In this document: one piece after another, positions 23,758 through 33,184 of the stretch | Layout: each line of letters starts with the position of its first letter | How positions within the stretch are numbered: the first letter of the stretch is position 1 | NCBI RefSeq assembly: GCF_026016325.1 | Contig: NZ_CP087203.1 | Location: 5,766,001-5,830,000, forward strand | Source: Pseudomonas sp. B21-056 | GTDB taxonomy: Bacteria > Pseudomonadota > Gammaproteobacteria > Pseudomonadales > Pseudomonadaceae | DNA: 64,000 nt | Direction of reading: 5' to 3' | Program-made: the position numbers and the translations under genes | Notes under the pieces: generated by a model | Databases searched by the model: none | Seen by the model: the letters and a program-made list of their open reading frames with translations, nothing else | Told to the model about the DNA's origin: nothing

Positions 23758-26700
23758 GTGATGCCCAGACTGACGGCCCTGCTCCTGCTGTCACTGATGA
23801 CCTGGTCCGCAACGGCTGGCGCATTGATGCTCACTGACGAAGAGCGCAGCTGGCTCAAGGACCACTCCGACCTTCGCTTGGGAGTCGATGCCTCATGGCC
23901 TCCGTTCGAATTTCGCGACGCTCAAGGCCGCTATCAAGGCCTGGCCGCCGATTACGTGGAGGTCATCCGTGAGCGACTGGCCGTCACGCTCACGCCCATC
24001 GAGCCCGCCAGCTGGACCGCTGTGCTGGAATTGGTCGCACAAGGCAAGATCGACCTGTTGCCGGGCATCATGTCGACCCCTGAGCGGCAGAATTACCTGG
24101 CATTTACACGCCCCTACCTGGATTTCCCGATTGTCATCCTGGCCCATCAAGGCGGGGCCCAGCCTCACAATCTCAAGGACCTGTACGGGTTGAAAATTGC
24201 CGTGGTGGAAAACTATGCGCCCCATGAGCTGCTACGCAATCATCACCCCGACCTGAACCTGGTGGCGTTACCCAGCGTCAGTTCAGCCCTGCAGGCCCTG
24301 GCGGCCGATGAAGTGGATGCCGTGGTAGGTGACCTGGCTTCCAGCGTCTGGAGCCTGCGCCAGCTCAAGCTCGAAGGTCTCTACGTTAGCGGCGAAACGC
24401 CATATCGCTATCAGTTGGCAATGGCCGTTCCTCGCGAGAACAAGATACTGGTGAGCATCCTGGACAAGGTCATCGCCGACATGAGCCCGGCCGAGATCAA
24501 TGAAATCCAGGAAAAATGGGTCGGCAACGTCCGCGACTACCGACAACTCTGGTCCGACCTGCTGCTGTATGGCCTTCCCGGGATGTTGCTGTTGATGGGC
24601 ATCCTGGCGGTAGTGATCCGCATCAACCGCCGTCTCAGCTCGGAGATCGCCCGCCGAGTCGACCTGGAGCAGGAACTGCGCAGCAGCGAATACCACTATC
24701 GCGGACTGGTGGAGAGCCTCTCGGCGATTGCCTGGGAAGCCAAGGTCAGCGACTTCACTTACACCTATGTGTCACCCCACGCCGAAGATCTACTCGGCTA
24801 TCCCCTCGCCCATTGGCTGATCCCGGGCTTCTGGCGCAACATCATTCATCCGGCCGACCTGATCCGCGCCCAGACCTATTGCGATCATGAAGTACTCGCC
24901 GGACGCGACCATTGCATCGATTACCGAGTCATCACCGCCGACGGCCGCTGCCTGTGGGTACGCGACATTGTCAGCCTGATCGAACACGGTCACGAACCGG
25001 TGATGCGCGGACTGATGATCGACATCAGCGAAGCCAAGCGCACCGAGGAGGCGTTGCGTCTCTCGGAGCAGAAGTTCGCCTCGGTATTCCGCCAGTGCCC
25101 GGACATCCTCGTGATCGCTCGCCTGTGGGACGGCTGCTTGTTGGAAGTCAACAAGGCTTTCGAAGAACAGATCGGCTTGAGCGCCGACGAGGTGTTGGGC
25201 AAGACCGCGACCGAGCTGAACATCTGGGGCATCCAGGGCGTTGGCCCGAGCCTGCTGCAACGCTTGCAGGCCGGGAGCATCCGCAACCTGGAGATGCCTT
25301 TTCGCCGCAGCAACGGCCAGGTGTTCACCGGGCTGATCTCCGCCGAACCCTTCGACCTCGATACCACGCCCGCCCTGGTCGTGGTGGTACGCGATATCAG
25401 TCAACTCAAGGAAACCCAACAACAACTGCAAACCTCCGAAGAGAAGTTCGCCAAGGCGTTCCATGCCTCACCCGACGGCCTGCTGCTGTCCCGGCAAAGC
25501 GACGGCCTGCTGATTGAAGTCAATGAAGGCTTCAGCCGCATCACCGGCTTCAACAGCGCCCTGTCGGTGGACCGCTCCACCCTGGACCTGGGGATCTGGG
25601 TCAACCTCAACGAACGCAAGCAGATGCTCGACTTGTTGCAGCGTGACGGCTACGTCAGGGATTTCAGCTGCCATATCCGACGCAACGACGGGCAGATACG
25701 GCTCTGCGAAGTCTCCAGCCGCCCACTGCCCATCGGTAATGAAGACTGCATGCTGACCATCGCCCGGGACATCACCGAACGCCATCTGATGCAGGAAAAA
25801 CTGCAACAGGCCGCCACCGTGTTCGAAAGCACGGCCGAAGGCGTGCTGATCACCGATACGCAACAGCACATCAGCGCCGTGAACCGCGCCTTCAGCGAAA
25901 TCACCGGCTATAGCGAAACCGAAGCCCTGGGCCATACGCCACGGTTGCTGGCGTCCGGTCTGCACGACAGCGCGTTCTATGCCGCAATGTGGCACCAATT
26001 GACAGCAGAGGGACATTGGCAGGGCGAGATCTCCAATCGCCGCAAGAACGGCGAGTTGTACCCCAGTTGGCTGACCATCAGCGCCGTACGCAATCGTGAC
26101 CGCCAGATTACCCATTTCGTCGCTGTATTCGCCGACATCTCCAGCCTCAAGCACGCCCAGGCCAAACTCGATTACCAGGCTCACCACGACCCGCTCACCG
26201 GCCTGCCCAATCGCACCCTGTTCGAAAGCCGCTTGCTGACGGCCCTCAACAACCAGCAGGAGAATGGCGGCCAGGGCGCGGTGCTGTTCCTGGACCTGGA
26301 TCGCTTCAAGCACATCAATGACAGCCTCGGACACCCGGTCGGCGACCTGCTGCTCAAGGGAATCGCCGTGCGTCTGCGGGAGCAACTGCGCGATATCGAC
26401 ACCGTGGCACGCCTGGGCGGTGACGAGTTCATCATCCTGCTACCGGGCCTGCAGCAACCCAGCGATGCCGAGCACATTGCCCTGAAGCTGCTGAACTGTT
26501 TCGCCGCCCCGTTCCAGGCCGGCGAGCACGAGTTCTTCATCAGCGCCAGCATCGGCACCAGCCTCTACCCGCAAGACGGCTGCGACGTCGCCACGCTGGT
26601 CAAGAACGCCGACGCAGCGATGTATCGCTCCAAGGCCAAGGGCCGCAACCGAGTGGAAAGCTACACCCGCGACCTTACCGCCCAGGCCAGTGAGCGCGTG

Positions 26701-27504
26701 GCCATGGAGTACGAACTGCGCCGAGCGATTGAACGCAACGAATTGTCCTTGTCCTTCCAACCGAAATTCAGCCTCGCCGATAACCGGCTGGTGGGCGCCG
26801 AAGCCCTGATTCGTTGGACCCATCCGACGTTTGGCGACGTGCCACCGGAACACTTCATTCCCCTGGCGGAAGAAAACGGCATGATCCTGCAGATCGGCGA
26901 TTGGGTCCTGGAACGCGCCTGCCGACAGCTGTACGAATGGAACAGCGCCTACGAAAGCCTCGGCCCGCTGTCGGTCAACCTGGCCGGAGCACAACTGCGC
27001 CAACCCAACCTGCTTGGACGTATCGAGCAACTCCTGCGGGAAAACCATCTCAAGCCCGGTTTACTGCAACTGGAAATTACCGAAAACTTCATCATGAGCC
27101 AGGCCGAAGAAGCCCTGGCAGTGCTGCACCAACTCAAGAAACTCGGCGTGCAACTGGCCATCGATGACTTCGGCACGGGCTACTCCTCCCTGAGCTACCT
27201 CAAGCGCCTGCCGCTGGACATCCTCAAGATCGACCAGTCCTTCGTCCGCGGCTTGCCCGACGACCCCCACGACGTGGCCATCGTGCGAGCAATCATTGCC
27301 CTGGGCCGCAGCATGCAATTCACCATCATCGCCGAGGGCGTCGAAACCCTGGCCCAACAGCAATTCCTGGCTGAAGAAGGCTGCGAACAGATCCAGGGCT
27401 ACATCGTCAGCCTGCCCCTGTGCGCCGACGAATTCGCCGCGACGTTTCTGCGTATGACCGTATCGGATTTTTCGGATAGCACAGCCGAGAAACCGTCGCT
27501 ATAA
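23758..27504 (+). CDS. rmcA: RmcA-type periplasmic-sensor PAS-GGDEF-EAL protein
   Basis: This 1248-residue inner-membrane signalling protein has, in order, a signal peptide (to about residue 22), a periplasmic solute-binding-protein-like domain (about 28-255), one membrane helix (about 268-290), four PAS-like repeats (about 300-810), a diguanylate cyclase domain with intact GGDEF near 887 and a phosphodiesterase domain with intact EAL near 1014. Length, domain order and position between rpoD and a CAU tRNA match P. aeruginosa RmcA (PA0575), which controls c-di-GMP in response to redox state. Both catalytic signatures are intact, so net activity cannot be read from sequence. Confidence 0.85.
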   Translation: MMPRLTALLLLSLMTWSATAGALMLTDEERSWLKDHSDLRLGVDASWPPFEFRDAQGRYQGLAADYVEVIRERLAVTLTPIEPASWTAVLELVAQGKIDLLPGIMSTPERQNYLAFTRPYLDFPIVILAHQGGAQPHNLKDLYGLKIAVVENYAPHELLRNHHPDLNLVALPSVSSALQALAADEVDAVVGDLASSVWSLRQLKLEGLYVSGETPYRYQLAMAVPRENKILVSILDKVIADMSPAEINEIQEKWVGNVRDYRQLWSDLLLYGLPGMLLLMGILAVVIRINRRLSSEIARRVDLEQELRSSEYHYRGLVESLSAIAWEAKVSDFTYTYVSPHAEDLLGYPLAHWLIPGFWRNIIHPADLIRAQTYCDHEVLAGRDHCIDYRVITADGRCLWVRDIVSLIEHGHEPVMRGLMIDISEAKRTEEALRLSEQKFASVFRQCPDILVIARLWDGCLLEVNKAFEEQIGLSADEVLGKTATELNIWGIQGVGPSLLQRLQAGSIRNLEMPFRRSNGQVFTGLISAEPFDLDTTPALVVVVRDISQLKETQQQLQTSEEKFAKAFHASPDGLLLSRQSDGLLIEVNEGFSRITGFNSALSVDRSTLDLGIWVNLNERKQMLDLLQRDGYVRDFSCHIRRNDGQIRLCEVSSRPLPIGNEDCMLTIARDITERHLMQEKLQQAATVFESTAEGVLITDTQQHISAVNRAFSEITGYSETEALGHTPRLLASGLHDSAFYAAMWHQLTAEGHWQGEISNRRKNGELYPSWLTISAVRNRDRQITHFVAVFADISSLKHAQAKLDYQAHHDPLTGLPNRTLFESRLLTALNNQQENGGQGAVLFLDLDRFKHINDSLGHPVGDLLLKGIAVRLREQLRDIDTVARLGGDEFIILLPGLQQPSDAEHIALKLLNCFAAPFQAGEHEFFISASIGTSLYPQDGCDVATLVKNADAAMYRSKAKGRNRVESYTRDLTAQASERVAMEYELRRAIERNELSLSFQPKFSLADNRLVGAEALIRWTHPTFGDVPPEHFIPLAEENGMILQIGDWVLERACRQLYEWNSAYESLGPLSVNLAGAQLRQPNLLGRIEQLLRENHLKPGLLQLEITENFIMSQAEEALAVLHQLKKLGVQLAIDDFGTGYSSLSYLKRLPLDILKIDQSFVRGLPDDPHDVAIVRAIIALGRSMQFTIIAEGVETLAQQQFLAEEGCEQIQGYIVSLPLCADEFAATFLRMTVSDFSDSTAEKPSL

Positions 27505-27505
27505 T
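27500..27505 (+). promoter_or_regulatory. -10 element of the CAU tRNA promoter, inside the rmcA stop
   Basis: TATAAT spans the last codons and TAA stop of rmcA and lies 15 bases before the tRNA 5' end. It still stands in front of the disrupted tRNA and may now drive transcription into the island's own tRNA. Confidence 0.55.
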
Positions 27506-27519
27506 CCGCGGCCTACTGA

Positions 27520-27594
27520 GGGCCTATAGCTCAGTCGGTTAGAGCAGAGGACTCATAATCCTTTGGTCCACGGTTCTTATGTGGTATGCATGTC
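27520..27594 (+). pseudogene. CAU-anticodon tRNA gene broken in its T arm (island junction)
   Basis: The 5' acceptor strand GGGCCTA, the D stem (GCTC/GAGC) and a perfect anticodon arm (GAGGA-CTCATAA-TCCTT, anticodon CAT at 27554-27556) are intact. The body resembles tRNA-Ile2, whose C34 becomes lysidine, more than elongator Met. After CCACGGTTC the sequence departs from any tRNA: the expected CCGTG T-stem arm, TAGGCCC and CCA are missing. A poor alternative T arm (CCACG/TGTGG) and a partly matching acceptor strand TATGCAT can be drawn, so some folding is possible, but I judge it non-functional. Confidence 0.65.
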
Positions 27595-27641
27595 GGTGTG
27601 GCATTTGAACCTCATTTCTGGTAGTTTTGCATCATCTCAGC

Positions 27642-27718
27642 GCCACTGTAGCTCAATTGGTTAGAGCAACCGACTCATAATCGGTGGGTCGCGGGTTCGA
27701 TTCCCGCCGGTGGCCCCA
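27642..27718 (+). tRNA. Second tRNA with CAU anticodon, carried by the island
   Basis: This is a complete 77-base cloverleaf: acceptor GCCACTG/CGGTGGC (one U-G pair), D stem GCTC/GAGC, anticodon stem ACCGA/TCGGT with loop CTCATAA (anticodon CAT at 27676-27678), T stem GCGGG/CCCGC with loop TTCGATT, and an encoded CCA. The discriminator base is C, which is unusual for both Met and Ile tRNAs. CAU can mean elongator Met or lysidine-modified Ile2; sequence alone does not decide. It lies only 48 bases after the broken tRNA. Confidence 0.85.
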
Positions 27719-27759
27719 TCTCCTTGTATATCAAGCACTTCATGAATTCTGCACAACTT

Positions 27760-27784
27760 CTCTGACAACGCTGTCGGAGTTTTT
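27760..27784 (+). terminator. Terminator after the island tRNA
   Basis: CTCTGACA (27760-27767) pairs with TGTCGGAG (27772-27779, one G-T pair) around ACGC and is followed by TTTTT, a good intrinsic terminator between the tRNA and the recombinase operon. Confidence 0.8.
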
Positions 27785-27850
27785 CGTGTGCTAAAAAATC
27801 CTCATTTCAAGACTTTTGCTTGACATGGCAAGTGCAACACCGAAAGCTAG

Positions 27851-29293
27851 ATGGGTGTTGTATTTGGAAATGCGCTCGTGAAAAATTTCATTTTGGTCGA
27901 GGCACCGCTCACAAGCGAAGCTAAACACCTATTGCTTCACCTTGACCCGGATATGCCCGACGAGCTGCGGGAATTCAAGCCTTTTACCCACTACACCATC
28001 TGGCTGGCACGTAGGGGTTATGCCCCCAACACAGCGAAGCTTTATGCCGAGCACGTGGGACGGTTTGTGGATTACGTGTATGAAGCATCAAAAACCCAGT
28101 TCGCGGCGGATGTCGACGTCACAATTGAGACCGTCATCAACAGCTACCAGGCGTATCTGCTGTTCGGTAAGGGCGCTGCGAACCCGATAGCATTGAAATT
28201 GGCTGACAGCCTAGGGAAGGAGAAGCTCACAGGCCAAAACTCCCTAGCGCAGACCATCGAATCGTCGATTAAATGGTTTCTTGATGTATCGGAAACTAAG
28301 AACAGAATAGCGCCAGACCAGTTATTCAGCGCGTTCTACACAAAGCGAGCTGAGTACCGCAGCCAGTATGAGATTTCGGCGCACAAGGCCAATTCTTGGT
28401 TGGCCGCAGTCATTCGTGACTCGATTAAGTCGGTGATGCCTAAGCGCAAGGGAGACAAACTATTTCCCCAGGCAGCACGCAGGGACAGGAAGAACGACCA
28501 AAAACCGTTCAAGACGGTAGCATTTCCCATCGAACGATCCGTGGATCTCATCAGGCAGTCAAAGCCAGCGAAGTCCAAAACTTTCTATAGAGATATGACC
28601 CTCTATTCCCTACTCGCGGCAACAGGCGCTCGTTCGAGCGAGGCCCTGCAGGTGAGGATGCCCGATATCGACGATGATGAGTTCGCAGTTTTCCTCCGCG
28701 ACCCTTTTGCACGCAAAACGCCTGGAATTACAGAGGATGAGTACCAGTTCCTTGCCTGGAAGGGACGGGTGACCGAAATGACGTTCATGATCGAACCCTT
28801 TGCCGGGATGTTCTGGGAAAACCTTGAGAAGTATTTGACCCGTGAGTACAACTCGAGCGTCGACCATGACTTCCTCTTTCAAAACCTCGATGGCAGGCCA
28901 TTCTTCGCTAGCGACCGAAGCAGTCGAGACAAAACCTTCAAGAGCTACGCCCAAAAAGCAGGGGTAGAGGACGTCACAGGCATTAGCGCTCACTCGCTGC
29001 GACATATGTACGGAACCTACACTCTTAATTACTTGCCAGTTCCCGGACAGAGCATTCCAGGACTGCCTCTAGCGTATGTAAAAATCCTAATGGGTCACGC
29101 GAGTGCCTCTTCTACCATGAAGTACGCCAAGCACGACACTGACATAATTGAAGCCTATATCCAACACGCCAATCAGTACGTATCACAACGTGGCGAAGCA
29201 TCTTTCAAGACGATTCGAGCAGACTTCCACTACCGGCAGTTAGAGTTACTCGAGGAAGAAGCCAAGCGTATTGAAGGAGAAAAAAATGATTAA
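27851..29293 (+). CDS. gmtY: Tyrosine recombinase, probable GmtY of a gamma-mobile trio
   Basis: This is a 480-residue phage-integrase-fold recombinase. It has an N-terminal SAM-like core-binding domain and a C-terminal catalytic domain with the catalytic residues visible: R261 in TGARSSEAL, H381 and R384 in AHSLRHMYGTY, the GHAS box and Y425 in MKYAK. It would cut and rejoin DNA at the island ends. It is the first of five overlapping genes. The start has a weak ribosome site, so a downstream GTG is possible. Naming it GmtY rests on the neighbours and sizes; the GInt gin operon is the other candidate class but has three integrases. Confidence 0.72.
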   Translation: MGVVFGNALVKNFILVEAPLTSEAKHLLLHLDPDMPDELREFKPFTHYTIWLARRGYAPNTAKLYAEHVGRFVDYVYEASKTQFAADVDVTIETVINSYQAYLLFGKGAANPIALKLADSLGKEKLTGQNSLAQTIESSIKWFLDVSETKNRIAPDQLFSAFYTKRAEYRSQYEISAHKANSWLAAVIRDSIKSVMPKRKGDKLFPQAARRDRKNDQKPFKTVAFPIERSVDLIRQSKPAKSKTFYRDMTLYSLLAATGARSSEALQVRMPDIDDDEFAVFLRDPFARKTPGITEDEYQFLAWKGRVTEMTFMIEPFAGMFWENLEKYLTREYNSSVDHDFLFQNLDGRPFFASDRSSRDKTFKSYAQKAGVEDVTGISAHSLRHMYGTYTLNYLPVPGQSIPGLPLAYVKILMGHASASSTMKYAKHDTDIIEAYIQHANQYVSQRGEASFKTIRADFHYRQLELLEEEAKRIEGEKND

Positions 29294-32200
29294 TCTCACC
29301 AAAGATATTCTCATTATCAAGTCAGGAGAGGACTTGGAGAGATCGATCAAGGAGGCTATTGCCAAAGCTAAGGCATGTGTTTCAAAGGTACTTTTTGAGT
29401 CCAAGCACATCGCTCCTAGCAAAATCTCAAGCGGCTCCGTTAATGAGTATTACCAGGCCTCCGTCCTACGTTTCTTTAACGACCACTTGGATCCGGTTAA
29501 CGCCCCGGTATACGATGAAGATTGGGTACACAATCTCCATACCTGCACGAAGAAAACTCCGGACGCGAAAATTGCCAAGCAGGTGGTTCCGAAGACCGCA
29601 CACGACTGGATTAACAAGTCTTCACTGGAAAGGCTTGCTAAAGATTCAATATTGATTTTGCATTTTCTCTGGCAGGAAAAAGCCGTACTTCTTCCGTTAG
29701 ATACCAAGAAGCCCACTGGCAGCAACGAAACTAAGAAGAAGCATTTCGAGTTTGCTGCAGCTGACTACACTGAAGTTCTCGCCTTGGTCAGCAAGCCTTT
29801 CGTTCCTCATGTCACATACAAGAACATTCTTGATATAACTACTGTTATGAAGCCGAGTGCCATCAAGAATTTCGAGTGGTATGCGTGGCGGATGATTCGC
29901 GCCACCGACTGGCACCAAATTGAAGACATCAGGCCGGTTGACATCTCTGATCTTATTGAACATCTAATTAAAACACGCCGTGGCGAAATCGACTGGTTCA
30001 TGTATCCAATTGCCCCTGCGGCTTTTCTGAGCTACGTCCAGAAGCTATACCCTGAAAGGTGCCAGCAAGCCACTACCCCTCCAAAAAATGATAAGACAGC
30101 CAGTAAAAAGGCATTAATCTCTGGTGAATTCAACATCCCTGCTGAACACCAAAAAAGCGTCGATCTCTGGTTGAAATATCAAGGCAAGTTTATTCAACTG
30201 CTAAAAACCAAAGGAATGAAGACTTTTAGGCACTATGAAAGCAGCTTCACGGTGCTCAACACGTTCCTATTTAGTGAATATCCTGGAAGAACTGGTCTAC
30301 TTCCACCAGGGCCTCGAGATCTCAATCGTACACACATCGAAGGAGACGGCCAGGTTGGTTTTCTAAGTTATCTTCGCAAGGGTCGGTCGGGCACAGCCGT
30401 TCAAAAGTCCCTGTATCACTTGGAAGCTTTGTTTGACTACCTGATAGTCAACTCTAGCGCCGATGAGGAATTATCTGGCTTCGTTAATCCGATTTCCCAC
30501 ATCGATTATCCAATTGTAAGCAGAAGCTTTGGCACCAACAAGCCAGCTTTCGAATCCGAGCACTTTCCCATTCTGCTGCAATACTGTTACGCAATTGAAT
30601 CTTTCTCAACGCACCTTGCCGACAGGGTTCATGAAGAGCAGATCAATCTGTATGACAAAAAATTCAGGGCAGATATACCCACAAAGAACTGGAACGAAGC
30701 CCAGAAAGTTATTCAAACTGAAAAACTCGGGTACGTACCGGTTGTTTTCTATCGCAACCCAGACTTTGACGCCAGTCAGCCAAAGTCAGATATCAACCGC
30801 CCGATGAAATATGAAGCTCTACACCTTCTCCCTAGGTTCGTAGTGCCCATTATCGAACACAGTGTCGAAAGGAATGGGCAATGGGTTTTCTATCCCCAAC
30901 TGAACTACATTCGACACAACATCGTAGCGCTGGAAACCGGCGTTCGAAGCATTCACATTCGGTGGCTGGAAAAGCTAACCTATGATATGCACATTGATCG
31001 ATCTAGACCGCTACCGCCTCTTTGTAAGTTGCGAATCAACACAGACAAGGCAAATGGCGCTTGGGATTCCACTGTTTCCAGAAACGTAATTTATGTTTTA
31101 GACCGCCAAAAGGCCATGATTAAATGGTTCAACGATCCGTCAATGGATGTCCCTGTTTGGTACGACTACCATGAAGAAAGCCCATTTGGAAAAATCACCT
31201 CCCTGTTCCCTAAGGGCGAAACTCCTGGTGTACTGACAGGAGAAGCCTATGGCAAATACTTCAAGAGGCTTGTCTATTCTTTTGATTTGTTCTGCCGATT
31301 CCAGCTGGGAATTAATACTACGAACGCGATGCCAGAAGCTGTGGGTGACCTAGAGTCAATTGATGCGCCTCTCGATTACTTGGCGGCACTGAAACTCGAA
31401 GCACAAGCCTGTAAGCTCATCGAGCATACTCCGCACTCTTGTCGAGTTTCAGTAGTATCCGAATACATCAGGGTATTGCCGCCACATATCATAGGCGCGT
31501 TCATCACGGGGCAAGCCACTGAAGAACACGTCATGTATTACGCGAAAGTCGACCCTGCATACCTGAAGTCGGTAGCCCAGTTTCAGAAGATGAGTGTCGA
31601 GCAGGGCTGGCTCATTGATCGTCCAGCAATGTCCAATATTAAAGCCGAAGATGTCTCCTCAAAGCTCCAGCAGGCTTTCCGTCGAGACAAGGAAAAGTCT
31701 CTGATTGATTTCGGCGCCATCTCCTTTGACCGCGAGATGAAGGACGATGTCGTGTCAGGCGTCAGGGCCGCAAAACAGCGCCCAATTGATTCGCTGGCTT
31801 TCATGCCCACACACATCTGCCCGTACGGCAATCACTGTCCAGCGGACGTGGTGAAAGACCTGGGTGCCATCCCTGGACTGAGTACGCCATGCGGTGGTTG
31901 CTACTACTCAGTCAAAACTGTCGACCATCTGCCTAGGATTCACGGCCATATCCGAGCTTTAACTGATGAATGCAGCGAGCTAGAGGCGTACATCGCAGAG
32001 GCCAAAAGGAATGGTGCATCGCTAGAAAGCCTTGTACAGAAAGCCAACCGTCGCAAATCCCTGGCTACGGAGATCATCTCCTGGAGCGTCACAGCACACT
32101 GTCTCGAACAAATGTATAGCGAGATTAAAACGCGTGAAAGTTTCTTGGTAGAGAAGCCTGAAATCGTGTCAGAACATCTGGAACGTCTGGAGCTGAAAGA

Positions 32201-32519
32201 GCACTCGCTCTCCAATCTCATCGCCCGCACTGCTGAAGCCAAGTCACATGCAGAGTATTTCACTCCACAACTGAACCAGCAGCTCAAGGTAGCCAGGAAC
32301 AAGCTGCTGGCGTTCACAGGAGACTTCAACCGCATGCTGGAAGAAGCCCCGACTGGTTTCACGTTAATCGATGAATTCAGGGGACTGATTCGATCTGCCT
32401 GTGAAGTCCTCGGCATTTCGCTACACGAACTGAGCGATGCAATGACCAAGCCCATGGCTTTGAATCGCCCTGATTCGATTCTGAAGCTAATTTCGAGCCC
32501 TGGGAGTGTCCCAGCATGA
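29286..32519 (+). CDS. gmtZ: Large recombinase-like protein, probable GmtZ
   Basis: The ATG at 29286 has AAGGAG at ideal spacing and gives 1077 residues, overlapping gmtY by eight bases. Although far larger than a normal integrase, it keeps the tyrosine-recombinase constellation in order: R554 (TGVRSIHIRW), H717 and R720 (HSCRVS), a GQATEEH segment in place of the GH box and Y751/Y752. About 100 residues further on, C845, C851, C870 and C873 form a possible zinc site, followed by helical, coiled-coil-rich sequence to the end. Size and placement fit the VPA1269/GmtZ family of gamma-mobile-trio islands. Confidence 0.65.
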   Translation: MINLTKDILIIKSGEDLERSIKEAIAKAKACVSKVLFESKHIAPSKISSGSVNEYYQASVLRFFNDHLDPVNAPVYDEDWVHNLHTCTKKTPDAKIAKQVVPKTAHDWINKSSLERLAKDSILILHFLWQEKAVLLPLDTKKPTGSNETKKKHFEFAAADYTEVLALVSKPFVPHVTYKNILDITTVMKPSAIKNFEWYAWRMIRATDWHQIEDIRPVDISDLIEHLIKTRRGEIDWFMYPIAPAAFLSYVQKLYPERCQQATTPPKNDKTASKKALISGEFNIPAEHQKSVDLWLKYQGKFIQLLKTKGMKTFRHYESSFTVLNTFLFSEYPGRTGLLPPGPRDLNRTHIEGDGQVGFLSYLRKGRSGTAVQKSLYHLEALFDYLIVNSSADEELSGFVNPISHIDYPIVSRSFGTNKPAFESEHFPILLQYCYAIESFSTHLADRVHEEQINLYDKKFRADIPTKNWNEAQKVIQTEKLGYVPVVFYRNPDFDASQPKSDINRPMKYEALHLLPRFVVPIIEHSVERNGQWVFYPQLNYIRHNIVALETGVRSIHIRWLEKLTYDMHIDRSRPLPPLCKLRINTDKANGAWDSTVSRNVIYVLDRQKAMIKWFNDPSMDVPVWYDYHEESPFGKITSLFPKGETPGVLTGEAYGKYFKRLVYSFDLFCRFQLGINTTNAMPEAVGDLESIDAPLDYLAALKLEAQACKLIEHTPHSCRVSVVSEYIRVLPPHIIGAFITGQATEEHVMYYAKVDPAYLKSVAQFQKMSVEQGWLIDRPAMSNIKAEDVSSKLQQAFRRDKEKSLIDFGAISFDREMKDDVVSGVRAAKQRPIDSLAFMPTHICPYGNHCPADVVKDLGAIPGLSTPCGGCYYSVKTVDHLPRIHGHIRALTDECSELEAYIAEAKRNGASLESLVQKANRRKSLATEIISWSVTAHCLEQMYSEIKTRESFLVEKPEIVSEHLERLELKEHSLSNLIARTAEAKSHAEYFTPQLNQQLKVARNKLLAFTGDFNRMLEEAPTGFTLIDEFRGLIRSACEVLGISLHELSDAMTKPMALNRPDSILKLISSPGSVPA

Positions 32520-33184
32520 GCAAGGGTGCAAAACCTGGCCAAAATCGCTTTGCAGGCTCCCAGAAGAGAAATCGCGAGTTCAGGATCAGCCGGATAAAGG
32601 ATGACGTTGTCCCGAGACTGAAGACGTTTGTGGGGAAGACATCTTTTGACGGCATTACCCCTTTTTCCAGGTTTTGTGCAGAGCTTTACAACGCCGATCT
32701 GCCCGTAAACGAGAAGAAGATAGGCTATCGCACACTGGTTCAAAGCACCGATTATTGGGCATTGATCGGCCCACTGTTCCATAGATATTGGGACTCCGCC
32801 GGCAACATGGAATCCACGAAGAACAAGCTAGTCGAGAAGCTATCAGCGCATCGGGCAGATGGGCTCCAAGCAGAGACAGAAAGGCTGAAGAAAGAAATAG
32901 AGGCTCTCAAATCAGCACTTCGTACTCACGGGGCCACCCTGGCTCCCATTTCGGATTCAAAGCACAGCGATCAAGCCTTCATGACGAAGTTTGATAAGAC
33001 CTGCCGTGCCCTTATGCTGGTGCTCAAAGCGAGCGACGGCATGTTCGTTGTTGACATGAAGGCCGGAAAAATCACCTGCACATTTGATGATCTCGAACCT
33101 GCTGAAGGGCTTGTTCCAAAAGATATTGCCGAACCCTTCGTCCTTTGGATGAAAGCCAAGGAAAGCACTAATGGCGACCGGTGA
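32516..33184 (+). CDS. gmtX: Coiled-coil island protein, probable GmtX
   Basis: This 222-residue protein has a basic N-terminus (NRFAGSQKRNREFRISRIK), a central charged coiled coil (about residues 105-140, ETERLKKEIEALKSAL) and a small globular C-terminus. No catalytic motif is visible. Its ATG overlaps the stop of the large recombinase (ATGA) and its end overlaps the next gene by 14 bases. As the third gene of the operon it matches the position and size expected for GmtX; the function is unknown. Confidence 0.55.
   Translation: MSKGAKPGQNRFAGSQKRNREFRISRIKDDVVPRLKTFVGKTSFDGITPFSRFCAELYNADLPVNEKKIGYRTLVQSTDYWALIGPLFHRYWDSAGNMESTKNKLVEKLSAHRADGLQAETERLKKEIEALKSALRTHGATLAPISDSKHSDQAFMTKFDKTCRALMLVLKASDGMFVVDMKAGKITCTFDDLEPAEGLVPKDIAEPFVLWMKAKESTNGDR

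Noticed and set aside
27820..27825. TTGACA as -35 of the recombinase operon promoter
   Set aside because: A perfect -35 hexamer, but there is no acceptable -10 at 16-18 bases, so I did not list it as a promoter.
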